Position numbers and translations under genes: made by a program
Shown here: piece by piece, positions 1-5,878 of the stretch
How positions within the stretch are numbered: the stretch's first letter is position 1
Layout: every line of letters begins with the position of its first letter
Assembly (NCBI GenBank): GCA_035646975.1
Contig: DASROJ010000330.1
Location: forward strand, 1 to 5,878
Direction: 5' to 3'
Length of the DNA stretch: 5,878 bases
From: DASROJ01 sp035646975
GTDB taxonomy: Bacteria > Acidobacteriota > Polarisedimenticolia > JACPZX01 > DASXTC01
The notes under the pieces: generated by a model
The model's database searches: none
Told to the model about the DNA's origin: nothing
Seen by the model: only the letters and a program-made list of their open reading frames with translations

Positions 1-895
1 CCTCCACCACGCCCGCCTCTCTTCGCACCCGGCAACCCATCGCGGCGAGCAGCTCGACAAAGCGCAGGTCACCCTGCTTCGAATCCGCGGGAATCCCGCT
101 CACGCGAACCCGCCCTCCCGCGATTGCGGCCGCCGCGAAGAAATACGAAGCGCTCGACGCGTCACCTTCCACCGGATACACGCGCGCGCTGTAGGGCTGA
201 CCCGCGCCGACATGAAACGATCGGTACTCATCGCGATCCACCTGCACGCCGAACGCCGCCATGACAGCAATTGTCAGATCGACATATGGTCGCGAGACCA
301 GCGCGCCGGTCACCTCGACCTCGAGATCCGCGGCGCCGCAGGGCGCCGTCATCAGAAGGGCCGACAGGTACTGGCTGGACACACTGCCCGCGAGCTGCAC
401 GCGGCCTCCTGGAAACCCGTCAGCTTCGATCTCCACGGGGGGACAGCCGTTGCCGGGCACCGAGCGAATCCTCACACCCAGCGATTCGAGAGCATCGATC
501 AAGTGAGAAAGGGGACGCTCGCGCATCCGGGCCGAGCCGTCGAGCAGGAACCTCCCGCGACCGAGACAGCAGATGGCCGTCATCAGCCGCAGCGGCGTGC
601 CGGCGTTTCCCAGCTCGAGACTGGCCGAAGAAGCGGGCAGGCGACCCGCGCACCCCTCCACCACCACCGATGAACCGCGTCGGGCCACCTCGACGCCCAC
701 CGCGCCAAGCGCCCGCGCCATGAGGTAGGTATCGTCCGAGAACAACGGCTGACGCAGTGCGGAGCGCCCCTCGGCCAGCGCCGCGGCCGCCATCGCGCGG
801 ATGGTCAGGCTCTTGGACGGTGGGGCCTCGATCTCGATGTCGAGCGGGCCGGTGGGGACGATGGTCACGGGTCCGCCGGTCTGGTCAGCGCTCAT
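1..895 (-). CDS. aroA: 3-phosphoshikimate 1-carboxyvinyltransferase (EPSP synthase), 3' end outside window
   Basis: Cytoplasmic shikimate-pathway enzyme that joins shikimate-3-phosphate and phosphoenolpyruvate to give EPSP, the precursor of chorismate. Reading leftward from the ATG at 895-893, 298 codons are open and the gene runs off the left edge. Visible family signatures are PPSKSLTIRAM (residues 25-35, with Lys28, Ser29 and Arg33 at the substrate-binding positions), LGNAGTPLRLMTA (95-107), RMRERPLSHLIDAL (123-136), GSVSSQYLSALLMTAP (170-185), SRPY (201-204), VEGDASSASYFF (242-253) and KQGDLRF (273-279). The catalytic Asp and the Lys/Arg residues of the C-terminal third (equivalent to E. 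coli Asp313, Lys340, Arg344, Arg386) are not covered. About 130 residues should be missing compared with the usual 430 or so. The SSQYL and VEGDASSAS motifs resemble class I enzymes. The Leu104 in GTPLRL, at the position of E. coli Pro101, is more like class II. No Shine-Dalgarno precedes the ATG. The gene is divergent from the VWA gene. Confidence 0.97.
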   Translation of the reverse strand, partial: MSADQTGGPVTIVPTGPLDIEIEAPPSKSLTIRAMAAAALAEGRSALRQPLFSDDTYLMARALGAVGVEVARRGSSVVVEGCAGRLPASSASLELGNAGTPLRLMTAICCLGRGRFLLDGSARMRERPLSHLIDALESLGVRIRSVPGNGCPPVEIEADGFPGGRVQLAGSVSSQYLSALLMTAPCGAADLEVEVTGALVSRPYVDLTIAVMAAFGVQVDRDEYRSFHVGAGQPYSARVYPVEGDASSASYFFAAAAIAGGRVRVSGIPADSKQGDLRFVELLAAMGCRVRREAGVVE

Positions 896-904
896 CGAAG
901 GCAG

Positions 905-910
905 TTTATA
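905..910 (-). promoter_or_regulatory. Putative -10 box for aroA (TATAAA)
   Basis: Read on the minus strand, these bases are TATAAA, five of six matches to TATAAT. The box ends 9 bp before the aroA ATG, so a normal start of transcription would fall at about 898, within a few bases of the start codon. There is no Shine-Dalgarno in that space. No convincing -35 box is visible. The box overlaps the opposing -10 box of the VWA gene. Confidence 0.4.
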
Positions 911-912
911 CT
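907..912 (+). promoter_or_regulatory. Putative -10 box for the VWFA-related gene (TATACT)
   Basis: TATACT matches the sigma-70 -10 consensus at five of six bases. Transcription would start near 919, which is the first base of the preferred GTG start codon. A leaderless mRNA is therefore possible, in keeping with the absence of a Shine-Dalgarno. The only -35 candidate is TGGTCA at 882-887 (four of six, 19-bp spacer), which is weak and lies inside aroA. The same nine bases, GTTTATACT, recur at 2110-2118 upstream of the TPR gene. Confidence 0.45.
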
Positions 913-918
913 GTCGTC

Positions 919-2088
919 GTGCCGATCCTGATGCTCTGCCTGCTTGCGGTCTTTTCAGGAATGCAAGCGCAGCCCGCGACGCCGTCTGCGTCCGGCTGGA
1001 CGCTTCGCCTCGTGGCGCCCGACCCGCTCTACCTGGTGGGCCGGACGCGCGTCGTGGCGGTGGCGCTGGATCCGTCCGGCAAACCGTTCGAAAAAATCTC
1101 CTGGATGAACCTCTCGCTGGACGGCCGCGAGCTGGGCGCCGACTCCAGGCCCCCGTACGAATGGGAGGTCGATGTCGGCGCGGCGCTGGACCGGCATCGC
1201 CTCGAGCTGACCGCGGTGGCCAGGGATGGCGGCAGATCCACGCTGTCGGTTCTTTCCCCGTCCTACCCGTTCGTCGACGCGGTGGGGGTCAACCTGGTGC
1301 TGGTCCCCGCGGTGGTGCGCGTGGGCGGCCGCGCGGTCACGGGTCTGACCTCCTCTGACTTCACCCTGCTGGAGGACGGCGTCGCCCAGACGATTACCTC
1401 GTTTTCCTCCGAGCCGATGCCCGCCTCCATCGCCGTGGCGCTGGACAACAGCGGCAGCATGGAGGGGCAGCTCTGGTCGGCGCAGAAGGCGATCGCCGGA
1501 TTCCTCCAGACGCAGCCCGGCTGGACATCGCTCGCGTTCATGACCTTCAACGACCAGGTGTTCCTGGAGCAGGATTTCACCTTCGAGGCGCGTCTGATCG
1601 CCACCGCGGTGGCGGCCGCCCGGGTCGACGGAACGCGCACGGCGCTCTACGAGGCGGTCCGCATCGGCTCGATGTATCTGGGCAAGCGGCCCGGGGCCCG
1701 CGTGCTGCTGATCTTCACCGATGGGGAGGACACGGAGCACGAGGGGGAAGGAGCCGAGGCGTCCCAGGGAAGGTTGAGAAGATCGATCGACGCGGCCCAG
1801 GCCGCCGATATCACGGTGTTTGCCCTGGCCTACGGAAACGCGGGGACCGGCAGCGGCGGCGCGGCGCTCAAGCAGATGACGGAGCAGACGGGCGGTGAGG
1901 TGGCGACGGCCCGTTCGGCAAGCGAGCTGCGCGAGGCGTTCGCCCGCATCGGCGAGTCGATTGGCAGCCGTTACCTGCTGGGGTACGAGCCGCCGCAGCC
2001 GAAAAAGACCGGCTATCGCGCCATCGAACTGCGTGTCTCACGTTCAGGCGCGGAAGTGTTCGCCCGACGTGGATACGTGATGCGCTGA
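919..2088 (+). CDS. Secreted VWFA-related protein (acidobacterial VWA family)
   Basis: Predicted exported von Willebrand factor A-domain protein of 389 residues. The exact role of this family is unknown; VWA domains generally bind protein partners through a metal ion. Residues 1-19 form a signal peptide with hydrophobic core LMLCLLAVF and a likely cut after MQA. Residues 25-150 form a beta-rich region, including VGVNLVLVPAVVRVGGRAV and DFTLLEDGVAQTITSF, the strand that precedes VWA domains in the VWFA-related family expanded in Acidobacteria. The VWA domain spans about 170-350, with a complete MIDAS: DNSGS (Asp176, Ser178, Ser180), Thr241 in GTRTALYEA and Asp268 in FTDGED. The end has SRYLLGYEPP and a final strand typical of the family. 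The reading frame is open back to 757, but that part is antisense to aroA and not signal-like, so GTG at 919 is preferred. ATG at 931 is the alternative. It is transcribed away from aroA; the next gene follows after 81 bp with its own promoter. Confidence 0.92.
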   Translation: MPILMLCLLAVFSGMQAQPATPSASGWTLRLVAPDPLYLVGRTRVVAVALDPSGKPFEKISWMNLSLDGRELGADSRPPYEWEVDVGAALDRHRLELTAVARDGGRSTLSVLSPSYPFVDAVGVNLVLVPAVVRVGGRAVTGLTSSDFTLLEDGVAQTITSFSSEPMPASIAVALDNSGSMEGQLWSAQKAIAGFLQTQPGWTSLAFMTFNDQVFLEQDFTFEARLIATAVAAARVDGTRTALYEAVRIGSMYLGKRPGARVLLIFTDGEDTEHEGEGAEASQGRLRRSIDAAQAADITVFALAYGNAGTGSGGAALKQMTEQTGGEVATARSASELREAFARIGESIGSRYLLGYEPPQPKKTGYRAIELRVSRSGAEVFARRGYVMR

Positions 2089-2118
2089 TTGAAGGGGTAC
2101 TGGAGGCTGGTTTATACT
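2089..2118 (+). promoter_or_regulatory. Putative sigma-70-type promoter for the TPR / CsgG-like / Omp85-like operon
   Basis: TTGAAG at 2089-2094 (four of six to TTGACA) is followed by an 18-bp spacer and TATACT at 2113-2118 (five of six to TATAAT). It begins on the base after the stop codon of the VWA gene. It predicts a transcript start near 2125 and a leader of about 45 bases before the GTG at 2170. No terminator-like hairpin separates it from the VWA gene, so read-through from upstream is also possible. Confidence 0.55.
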
Positions 2119-2135
2119 CCGCACGCTTCGGCAGG

Positions 2136-2173
2136 ATGCAGGTTAACCGATGAAAATACTGGGATTTCCGTGA
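2136..2173 (+). other. Two overlapping mini-ORFs leading into the TPR gene start
   Basis: ATG at 2136 opens a five-codon frame (MQVNR) that stops at 2151-2153. Its stop overlaps a second ATG at 2150 as ATGA. That second frame is seven codons (MKILGFP) and stops at 2171-2173, overlapping the TPR gene's GTG at 2170 as GTGA. An AGG at 2140-2142 is spaced like a weak ribosome site for the second frame. The chain could couple translation into the TPR gene, or it could be chance. It could also mean that the true TPR N-terminus is MKILGFP and a single-base error shifts the frame here. Confidence 0.25.
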
Positions 2174-2544
2174 ACCGCTTCCCGATCTCTACCCGGACAA
2201 GGCCGCTCCTGTTTGCGCTGATGCTCTGTCTTGCCTGGGCGGTGCCCGCCGTCCAGAAGGATTCAGCCACCCAACAGCTCGAGTTCGGCGTGAAGGTGGC
2301 TCTGAAAGGATCCTGGAACGAGGCCGCGTTCCGCTTCGAGAAGTCGGTGCAGGCGAATGCGGGCAACGCCCGGGCCTGGTGCAATCTCGCGGTGGCGCGC
2401 GAAAGTCTCGGGCAGTTCGACGCCGCGCGCCAGGCCTACGAGAAGGCCATCGCGCTTGCCCCGAAGGAACAGCGCATCCGGGAGAACTACGACCGGTTTC
2501 AGAACTACATGAAATCCACCCACAGGGGAAGCGGTGCTCCGTGA
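2170..2544 (+). CDS. Small secreted tetratricopeptide-repeat (TPR) protein
   Basis: Predicted exported protein of 124 residues. An N-terminal segment with Arg-rich start (MNRFPISTRTRP) and hydrophobic core (LLFALMLCLAWAVPA, residues 13-27) is a signal peptide or anchor. The rest is two TPR units: about 36-67 (QQLEFGVKVALKGSWNEAAF and on), and about 68-101 (ARAWCNLAVARESLGQFDAA and on, ending YEKAIALAPK), with the small and aromatic residues expected at TPR positions. TPR helices usually serve as protein-binding scaffolds, so a periplasmic adaptor role is inferred; no enzyme motif is seen. GTG at 2170 is chosen because it begins just before the signal sequence. Upstream in-frame codons back to 2089 do not look signal-like. 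GGGA at 2161-2164 is a weak ribosome site. The 3' end overlaps the next gene by 11 bp, implying co-translation. Confidence 0.85.
   Translation: MNRFPISTRTRPLLFALMLCLAWAVPAVQKDSATQQLEFGVKVALKGSWNEAAFRFEKSVQANAGNARAWCNLAVARESLGQFDAARQAYEKAIALAPKEQRIRENYDRFQNYMKSTHRGSGAP
2524..2529 (+). promoter_or_regulatory. Ribosome binding site fixing the 2534 GTG start
   Basis: AGGGGA lies four bases before GTG 2534, inside the end of the TPR gene. It supports the GTG over the in-frame ATG at 2564, which would remove the charged start and half of the hydrophobic core of the signal peptide. Confidence 0.6.
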
Positions 2545-3202
2545 AATCGTGGTCGGCTGCGTCATGACGGCCGCGGCGGTTGTCCCGTCGCTGGCCGGAG
2601 CGGTGGAGGTGCAGGTCAAGCTGCCCACGCCCCAGAAGATCGACACCACCGGCATGAGCCGACTGCTGGTGGGCGGCTTTCGCGTCAACGACAACCCGGA
2701 GGTCGACATCGACCGCGAGGTGAACCGGTCGCTTCGTGACCTGCTCAGGAAGAATACGAAGTTCGAGATCATCGAGGCCGACTCGCTGCCTCTGCCCGAG
2801 CAGTCGATCGAAGAGGCCATCCGGAACGCCGCCTACTGGAAGCGCCTCGGGGCGCGGTTCAACGCCGACATCATCGTCGGCGGCACCGTGGATTTCAGCT
2901 CGCACGACGAGTCCGGCTTCATGCAGGAGGATGTCATCTCGGAGCTGACCGGGCAGCGGATGCGCCGCTCGCGCTGGGTCGAGCGCGAGTCGTTCAAGCT
3001 CGAGATGGGGCTTTACTTCTTCAGAGGGTCCTCTGGAGAGCTGTTGTACGAAGATCATTTCACCGAGGGGGCGGCCTTCGACGGCAAGTCGAACGACGAC
3101 CTCAGCGTGCTGAACGACCTATTCGAGCGGCTCGGTGAGAGCGTGCTGGGAATCCTCACGCCTCGAACCCGGGTGGAGACGAGGTACCTCTTCACGGAGT
3201 GA
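2534..3202 (+). CDS. Exported CsgG/LpoB-like envelope protein (fold inferred)
   Basis: Predicted periplasmic or outer-membrane-associated protein of 222 residues; I do not recognise a named gene. Residues 1-23 are a signal peptide ending in AGA, with no lipobox at the cut site (the only early Cys, Cys9, is within the hydrophobic core). The mature part begins VEVQVKLP. It then shows a strand-helix-strand pattern like CsgG, LpoB and TolB N-terminal domains: a strand at SRLLVGGFRV (42-51), an amphipathic helix at DREVNRSLRDLLRK (60-73), a strand KFEIIEADS (76-84), and a strand after a helix, NADIIVGGTVDF (110-121), of the form seen where such proteins report that a component is present. The second half (SFKLEMGLYFFRGSSGELLY and on) is beta-rich, ending in a helix, LNDLFERLGESVLGIL. 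This resemblance is by pattern only. It lies between the TPR gene (11-bp overlap) and the barrel gene (7-bp gap), so a shared role in outer-membrane assembly or secretion is inferred. Confidence 0.8.
   Translation: MLREIVVGCVMTAAAVVPSLAGAVEVQVKLPTPQKIDTTGMSRLLVGGFRVNDNPEVDIDREVNRSLRDLLRKNTKFEIIEADSLPLPEQSIEEAIRNAAYWKRLGARFNADIIVGGTVDFSSHDESGFMQEDVISELTGQRMRRSRWVERESFKLEMGLYFFRGSSGELLYEDHFTEGAAFDGKSNDDLSVLNDLFERLGESVLGILTPRTRVETRYLFTE
3196..3199 (+). promoter_or_regulatory. Ribosome binding site of the peptidase-propeller-barrel gene
   Basis: GGAG lies ten bases before ATG 3210 and overlaps the last codons of the CsgG-like gene, whose stop is at 3200-3202. This packing indicates translational coupling and one transcript for the two genes. 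Confidence 0.55.
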
Positions 3203-3209
3203 CGCCCCA

Positions 3210-5878
3210 ATGACGCGAAGGCACGTGGCGCTCGCGGTGGTCCTGGCTCTGGCGGGTCTGATGGCGCCCGAGGCGGGGGCCCAGCTCGACTACACCCGGT
3301 TCGGCCGCAACAAGGTCATCTACGAGAAGTTCGACTGGCACGTCTACCGCGCCCCACACTTCGACATCTACTACTATCCCGAGGAAGAGCAGTTCCTCGA
3401 GCAGATGGTCTCCTACGCGGAAAGCTCCTATCTCTACTTGAGCAAGGCGCTCGACCACGAGCCGAAGTTCCGCATCCCGATCATCATGTACAAGAACCAC
3501 GGCGACTTCGAGCAGACCAACGTCGTGCTCGAGCAGATCGACGAGTCCACCGGCGCCTTTTCCGAGCCGCTGGAGCGCAGGCTGGTGACTCCGATCGATC
3601 AGCCGCCCGACTTCCTCTACAAGCTGATCACTCACGAGATGACCCACATCTTCGAGTTCAGCATTCTCTTCCAGGACAGCTACGGGCGCGCGCTGCGGGC
3701 CAACCCGCCCGGATGGCTCATGGAAGGGCTGGCCTCGTACATGGCCAAGGACGAGAGCAATCTCGACAAGATGGTGATCCGGGACGCAGTGGTGAACGGC
3801 CTGGTGCCTCCCATCACGAAGGTCTACGGCAGCAGCTATCTCGTCTACCGGTACGGACACGCCGTGTTCGATTTCATGGAGCAGGAGTTCGGCAAGGAGT
3901 CGATTCGCAGCTTTCTCATCGAGTACCGGAAGATCCTGCTGAGCGCGAACATCGAGAAGGCCATCAAGGAAACCTTCGCGGTGGAGGCGGACGAGTTCGA
4001 CCGGAGGTTCAAGCGATACCTGCTCAAGAAGTACGTGCCGCTGCTTCTGCAGAACAACGAGCCGGCGGATCATGGCAAGGAGGTCGGCATCAAGCTGCCC
4101 GACGTCCTGACCTTTTCGCCGGCGCTGTCTCCATCCGGCGATCTGATCGCCGTGATGACCAACAAGGCCGAGGATCTCGACATCTTCATCATCAACGCCA
4201 AGGATGGCGAGGTGATCCGAAACCTGACGAAGGGTTTCACCAACAAGTACGACCACCTGATCACCGCGATCTTCGAGGGGAAGAACGATCTGTCCTGGTC
4301 GCCGGACGGAGACAACGTCGCGGTGTTCGCGCGCAAGGAGAACAAGCGGCTGCTGCTTCTCTACAACGCCGTCACCGGCAAGCAGGTGCGCTCCGACGTC
4401 ATCGACGTCGACGTGGCCAAGTCGCCGGCCTTCTCTCCCGACGGCAAGCGGATCGCCTTCGAGGGAAACAAGGACGGCCAGGTGGACATCTTCGAGTACA
4501 ACCTCGAAACCAGCCGGCTCACAAATATCACCAACGATGTCTTCTATGACTCCAACCCGTCCTGGTCCTCCGACGGCAAGACGATTCTCTACAACAGGAG
4601 AATCAACTCGTACGAGAAGATCTTCCTGCTCGACTACGAGGATCCGGCCCAGAAGACGCAGGTGACGTTCGGCGAGACCAGCGACGTGCAGCCATCGTTT
4701 TCGCGCGACGGCAAGCGTGTCTACTACGCCTCGGACGCCGGCCCCGACGGCATCTTCAACATCTACTCCCTGGACCTGGAAACGGGCGAGATCAAGCAGT
4801 ACACCAACGTCATCAGCGGCGAGCTGGGCCCACGCGAGCTTCCGGAGGAAGAAGGCAAGCACGAGGTAGTCGCCTCGGCGTTCTGGCGCCTCTCCTTCCG
4901 TCTCTTCAAGGTGGACCTGGAAAAGCCGGTCAAGGTGATCAAGCCGGAAGAGCGCGCGCAGGAGCCTCAGGAGATCGTGCCGTTCGAGTCGACACTCAAG
5001 CTCACGCTGGACGAAGCGGAGAAGCGCAACTACGACAAGCTGAAGTTCCATGTCGAGGCGGCCCCGACGGTCGGCATCGGGGTGGCGAGCGACGGCACCG
5101 TGTTCGGCAACGCCAACCTCCAGTTCGTCGACCTGCTGGGAGATCACCGGTTCTGGGTGCTGATCCAGTCGCTGGGCAATTACAGCAACCTGGATCTCGG
5201 CTATGCGAACCTGAAGAACCGGTGGCAATGGTTCACGGGGGTGAGGGATTTCCGCGACTACGTGATCGTGCCGACGATCAGCGGCCGCCTGCGGCGTGTC
5301 CAGGTCAGCCGCGAAACGGCGGCTGACTCGGGCATCAGCTATCCGTTGAGCGAGTTCACGAGGCTCGAGGGGAAAGTGGGAGTCTTCAACAGGGACTCCT
5401 TCAAGGTCAACCTGATCGGCCTGGAGGATCCGAATACCGGCGCTCAGTTCGGCGAGCTCGATTTCGTATCTGCCTCGGGCACCTCGCCGTTCATCGAAGG
5501 CACGCTGGTGAACGACACGACCCGGTTCAAGGCGTTCGGCCCCTGGCAGGGCAAGCGCGCCTCGCTGTCGGTCATCTCCGGGCTTTACTCTTCCGGCGAT
5601 CTGGGCAACTTCATGCGATACGTGCTGGATTATCGCGGCTATCGCCGGCTCACCAGCCGATCGCTCATCGCCGGGCGGCTGGTGGCCGACATCAGCAACG
5701 GCGACGGCGCGCAGTTCCAGGCGCTGGGAGGCTACAACCAGATCAGAGGATACCGGTTCAGGGAGTTCGTGGGGGACCGGCTGGCCTACACCAACCTCGA
5801 GCTGCGCTTCCCGCTGGTTGACGAGCTGCGATTCCCCTTCGGCTCGATACGCCAGATACGCGGCCTGCTCTTCTTCGA
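3210..5878 (+). CDS. Exported peptidase-MA / PD40 propeller / Omp85-like barrel fusion, 3' end outside window
   Basis: 889 codons are open from ATG 3210 to the right edge. Residues 1-25 are a signal peptide (core VALAVVLALAGLMAP, cut after AGA). Residues 30-285 form a gluzincin-type zinc peptidase domain: FDIYYYPEEEQFLEQM, then HEMTH (142-146; His142, Glu143, His146) and PGWLMEGLASYM, where Glu172 is the likely third zinc ligand. This is the arrangement of the peptidase MA family, and all key residues are present. Residues 298-580 are a TolB-like beta-propeller: ALSPSGDLIAV, LSWSPDGDNVAV, AFSPDGKRIAF, SWSSDGKTILY, SFSRDGKRVYY, plus a worn sixth blade at VVASAFWRLSFRLF. From about 612 alternating strands (KLKFHVEAAPTVGIGVAS and on) form an outer-membrane barrel. 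GGYNQIRGYRF, with Arg846-Gly847-Tyr848, matches the L6 loop motif of Omp85/BamA proteins, followed by strand LAYTNLELRFPL. The last strands, roughly 100 residues, are missing. No POTRA domains are seen. Substrate is unknown. It is third in a tight operon with the CsgG-like and TPR genes. Confidence 0.92.
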   Translation, partial: MTRRHVALAVVLALAGLMAPEAGAQLDYTRFGRNKVIYEKFDWHVYRAPHFDIYYYPEEEQFLEQMVSYAESSYLYLSKALDHEPKFRIPIIMYKNHGDFEQTNVVLEQIDESTGAFSEPLERRLVTPIDQPPDFLYKLITHEMTHIFEFSILFQDSYGRALRANPPGWLMEGLASYMAKDESNLDKMVIRDAVVNGLVPPITKVYGSSYLVYRYGHAVFDFMEQEFGKESIRSFLIEYRKILLSANIEKAIKETFAVEADEFDRRFKRYLLKKYVPLLLQNNEPADHGKEVGIKLPDVLTFSPALSPSGDLIAVMTNKAEDLDIFIINAKDGEVIRNLTKGFTNKYDHLITAIFEGKNDLSWSPDGDNVAVFARKENKRLLLLYNAVTGKQVRSDVIDVDVAKSPAFSPDGKRIAFEGNKDGQVDIFEYNLETSRLTNITNDVFYDSNPSWSSDGKTILYNRRINSYEKIFLLDYEDPAQKTQVTFGETSDVQPSFSRDGKRVYYASDAGPDGIFNIYSLDLETGEIKQYTNVISGELGPRELPEEEGKHEVVASAFWRLSFRLFKVDLEKPVKVIKPEERAQEPQEIVPFESTLKLTLDEAEKRNYDKLKFHVEAAPTVGIGVASDGTVFGNANLQFVDLLGDHRFWVLIQSLGNYSNLDLGYANLKNRWQWFTGVRDFRDYVIVPTISGRLRRVQVSRETAADSGISYPLSEFTRLEGKVGVFNRDSFKVNLIGLEDPNTGAQFGELDFVSASGTSPFIEGTLVNDTTRFKAFGPWQGKRASLSVISGLYSSGDLGNFMRYVLDYRGYRRLTSRSLIAGRLVADISNGDGAQFQALGGYNQIRGYRFREFVGDRLAYTNLELRFPLVDELRFPFGSIRQIRGLLFF

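Noticed and set aside
212..723. Several plus-strand open frames of 80-150 codons
   Set aside because: All are antisense to aroA, whose conserved motifs run through the whole stretch on the minus strand.
757..918. N-terminal extension of the VWA gene to 757
   Set aside because: The extra 54 residues are Arg/Pro/Ser-rich, antisense to the aroA N-terminus, and would place the signal peptide in the middle of the protein.
955..1740. 261-codon open frame on the minus strand inside the VWA gene
   Set aside because: His/Arg/Gly-rich translation without recognisable motifs, fully antisense to the VWA domain with its intact MIDAS.
2089..2169. Possible terminator between the VWA gene and the TPR gene
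   Set aside because: No GC-rich hairpin followed by a T run is visible. The gap is better explained by a promoter and short leader.
2189..3058. 289-codon open frame on the minus strand across the TPR and CsgG-like genes
   Set aside because: It spans two genes that have signal peptides, ribosome sites and coupling on the plus strand; its own translation shows no domain.
3713..4549. 278-codon plus-strand frame within the peptidase-barrel gene
   Set aside because: Out of frame with the continuous peptidase-propeller reading and made of Arg/Gln/Gly-rich text typical of a shifted frame.
3192..5228. 678-codon open frame on the minus strand, antisense to the peptidase-barrel gene
   Set aside because: Its translation is Val/Leu/Asp/Arg-rich low-complexity text with no domain motifs. 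It is a by-product of strong GC bias at third codon positions in the real plus-strand gene, which shows a signal peptide, HEMTH, PD40 blades and IRGYR.

Overview
This 5.9 kb window is GC-rich, densely coding and strongly biased to G or C at third codon positions. It most likely comes from an Acidobacteriota genome or a close relative with two membranes. The main taxonomic clue is the gene at 919-2088. It matches the VWFA-related family that is expanded in Acidobacteria: a signal peptide, a DFTLLEDG-type strand, a DNSGS metal site and a C-terminal Y-x-P region. The last gene encodes an outer-membrane beta-barrel, so the cell is diderm. The phylum is inferred from these families and not proven.

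Layout. Positions 1-895 on the minus strand hold the first 298 codons of aroA (EPSP synthase); its C-terminal third lies beyond the left edge. A 23-bp divergent intergenic gap (896-918) contains back-to-back -10-like boxes, and both genes may be leaderless. All other genes are on the plus strand: a secreted VWFA-related protein (919-2088); an 81-bp gap with the best promoter in the window (TTGAAG, 18-bp spacer, TATACT); a small secreted TPR protein (2170-2544); an exported CsgG/LpoB-like protein (2534-3202, overlapping the TPR gene by 11 bp); and a very large exported protein starting 7 bp later (3210 to beyond the right edge).

The large protein is the main find. Its first 889 residues show, in order, a signal peptide, an HExxH zinc-peptidase domain of the peptidase-MA type, a TolB-like PD40 beta-propeller of five to six blades, and an Omp85/BamA-like barrel with the IRGYR motif. 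The tight TPR / CsgG-like / peptidase-propeller-barrel arrangement suggests one operon for an envelope function: a periplasmic scaffold and assembly factor made together with an outer-membrane barrel that carries its own peptidase and propeller. The substrate and the direction of any transport cannot be read from the sequence.

I see no rRNA, tRNA, CRISPR array, insertion sequence or convincing intrinsic terminator. The only non-coding stretches are the 23-bp and 81-bp gaps and the 7-bp spacer before the last gene.
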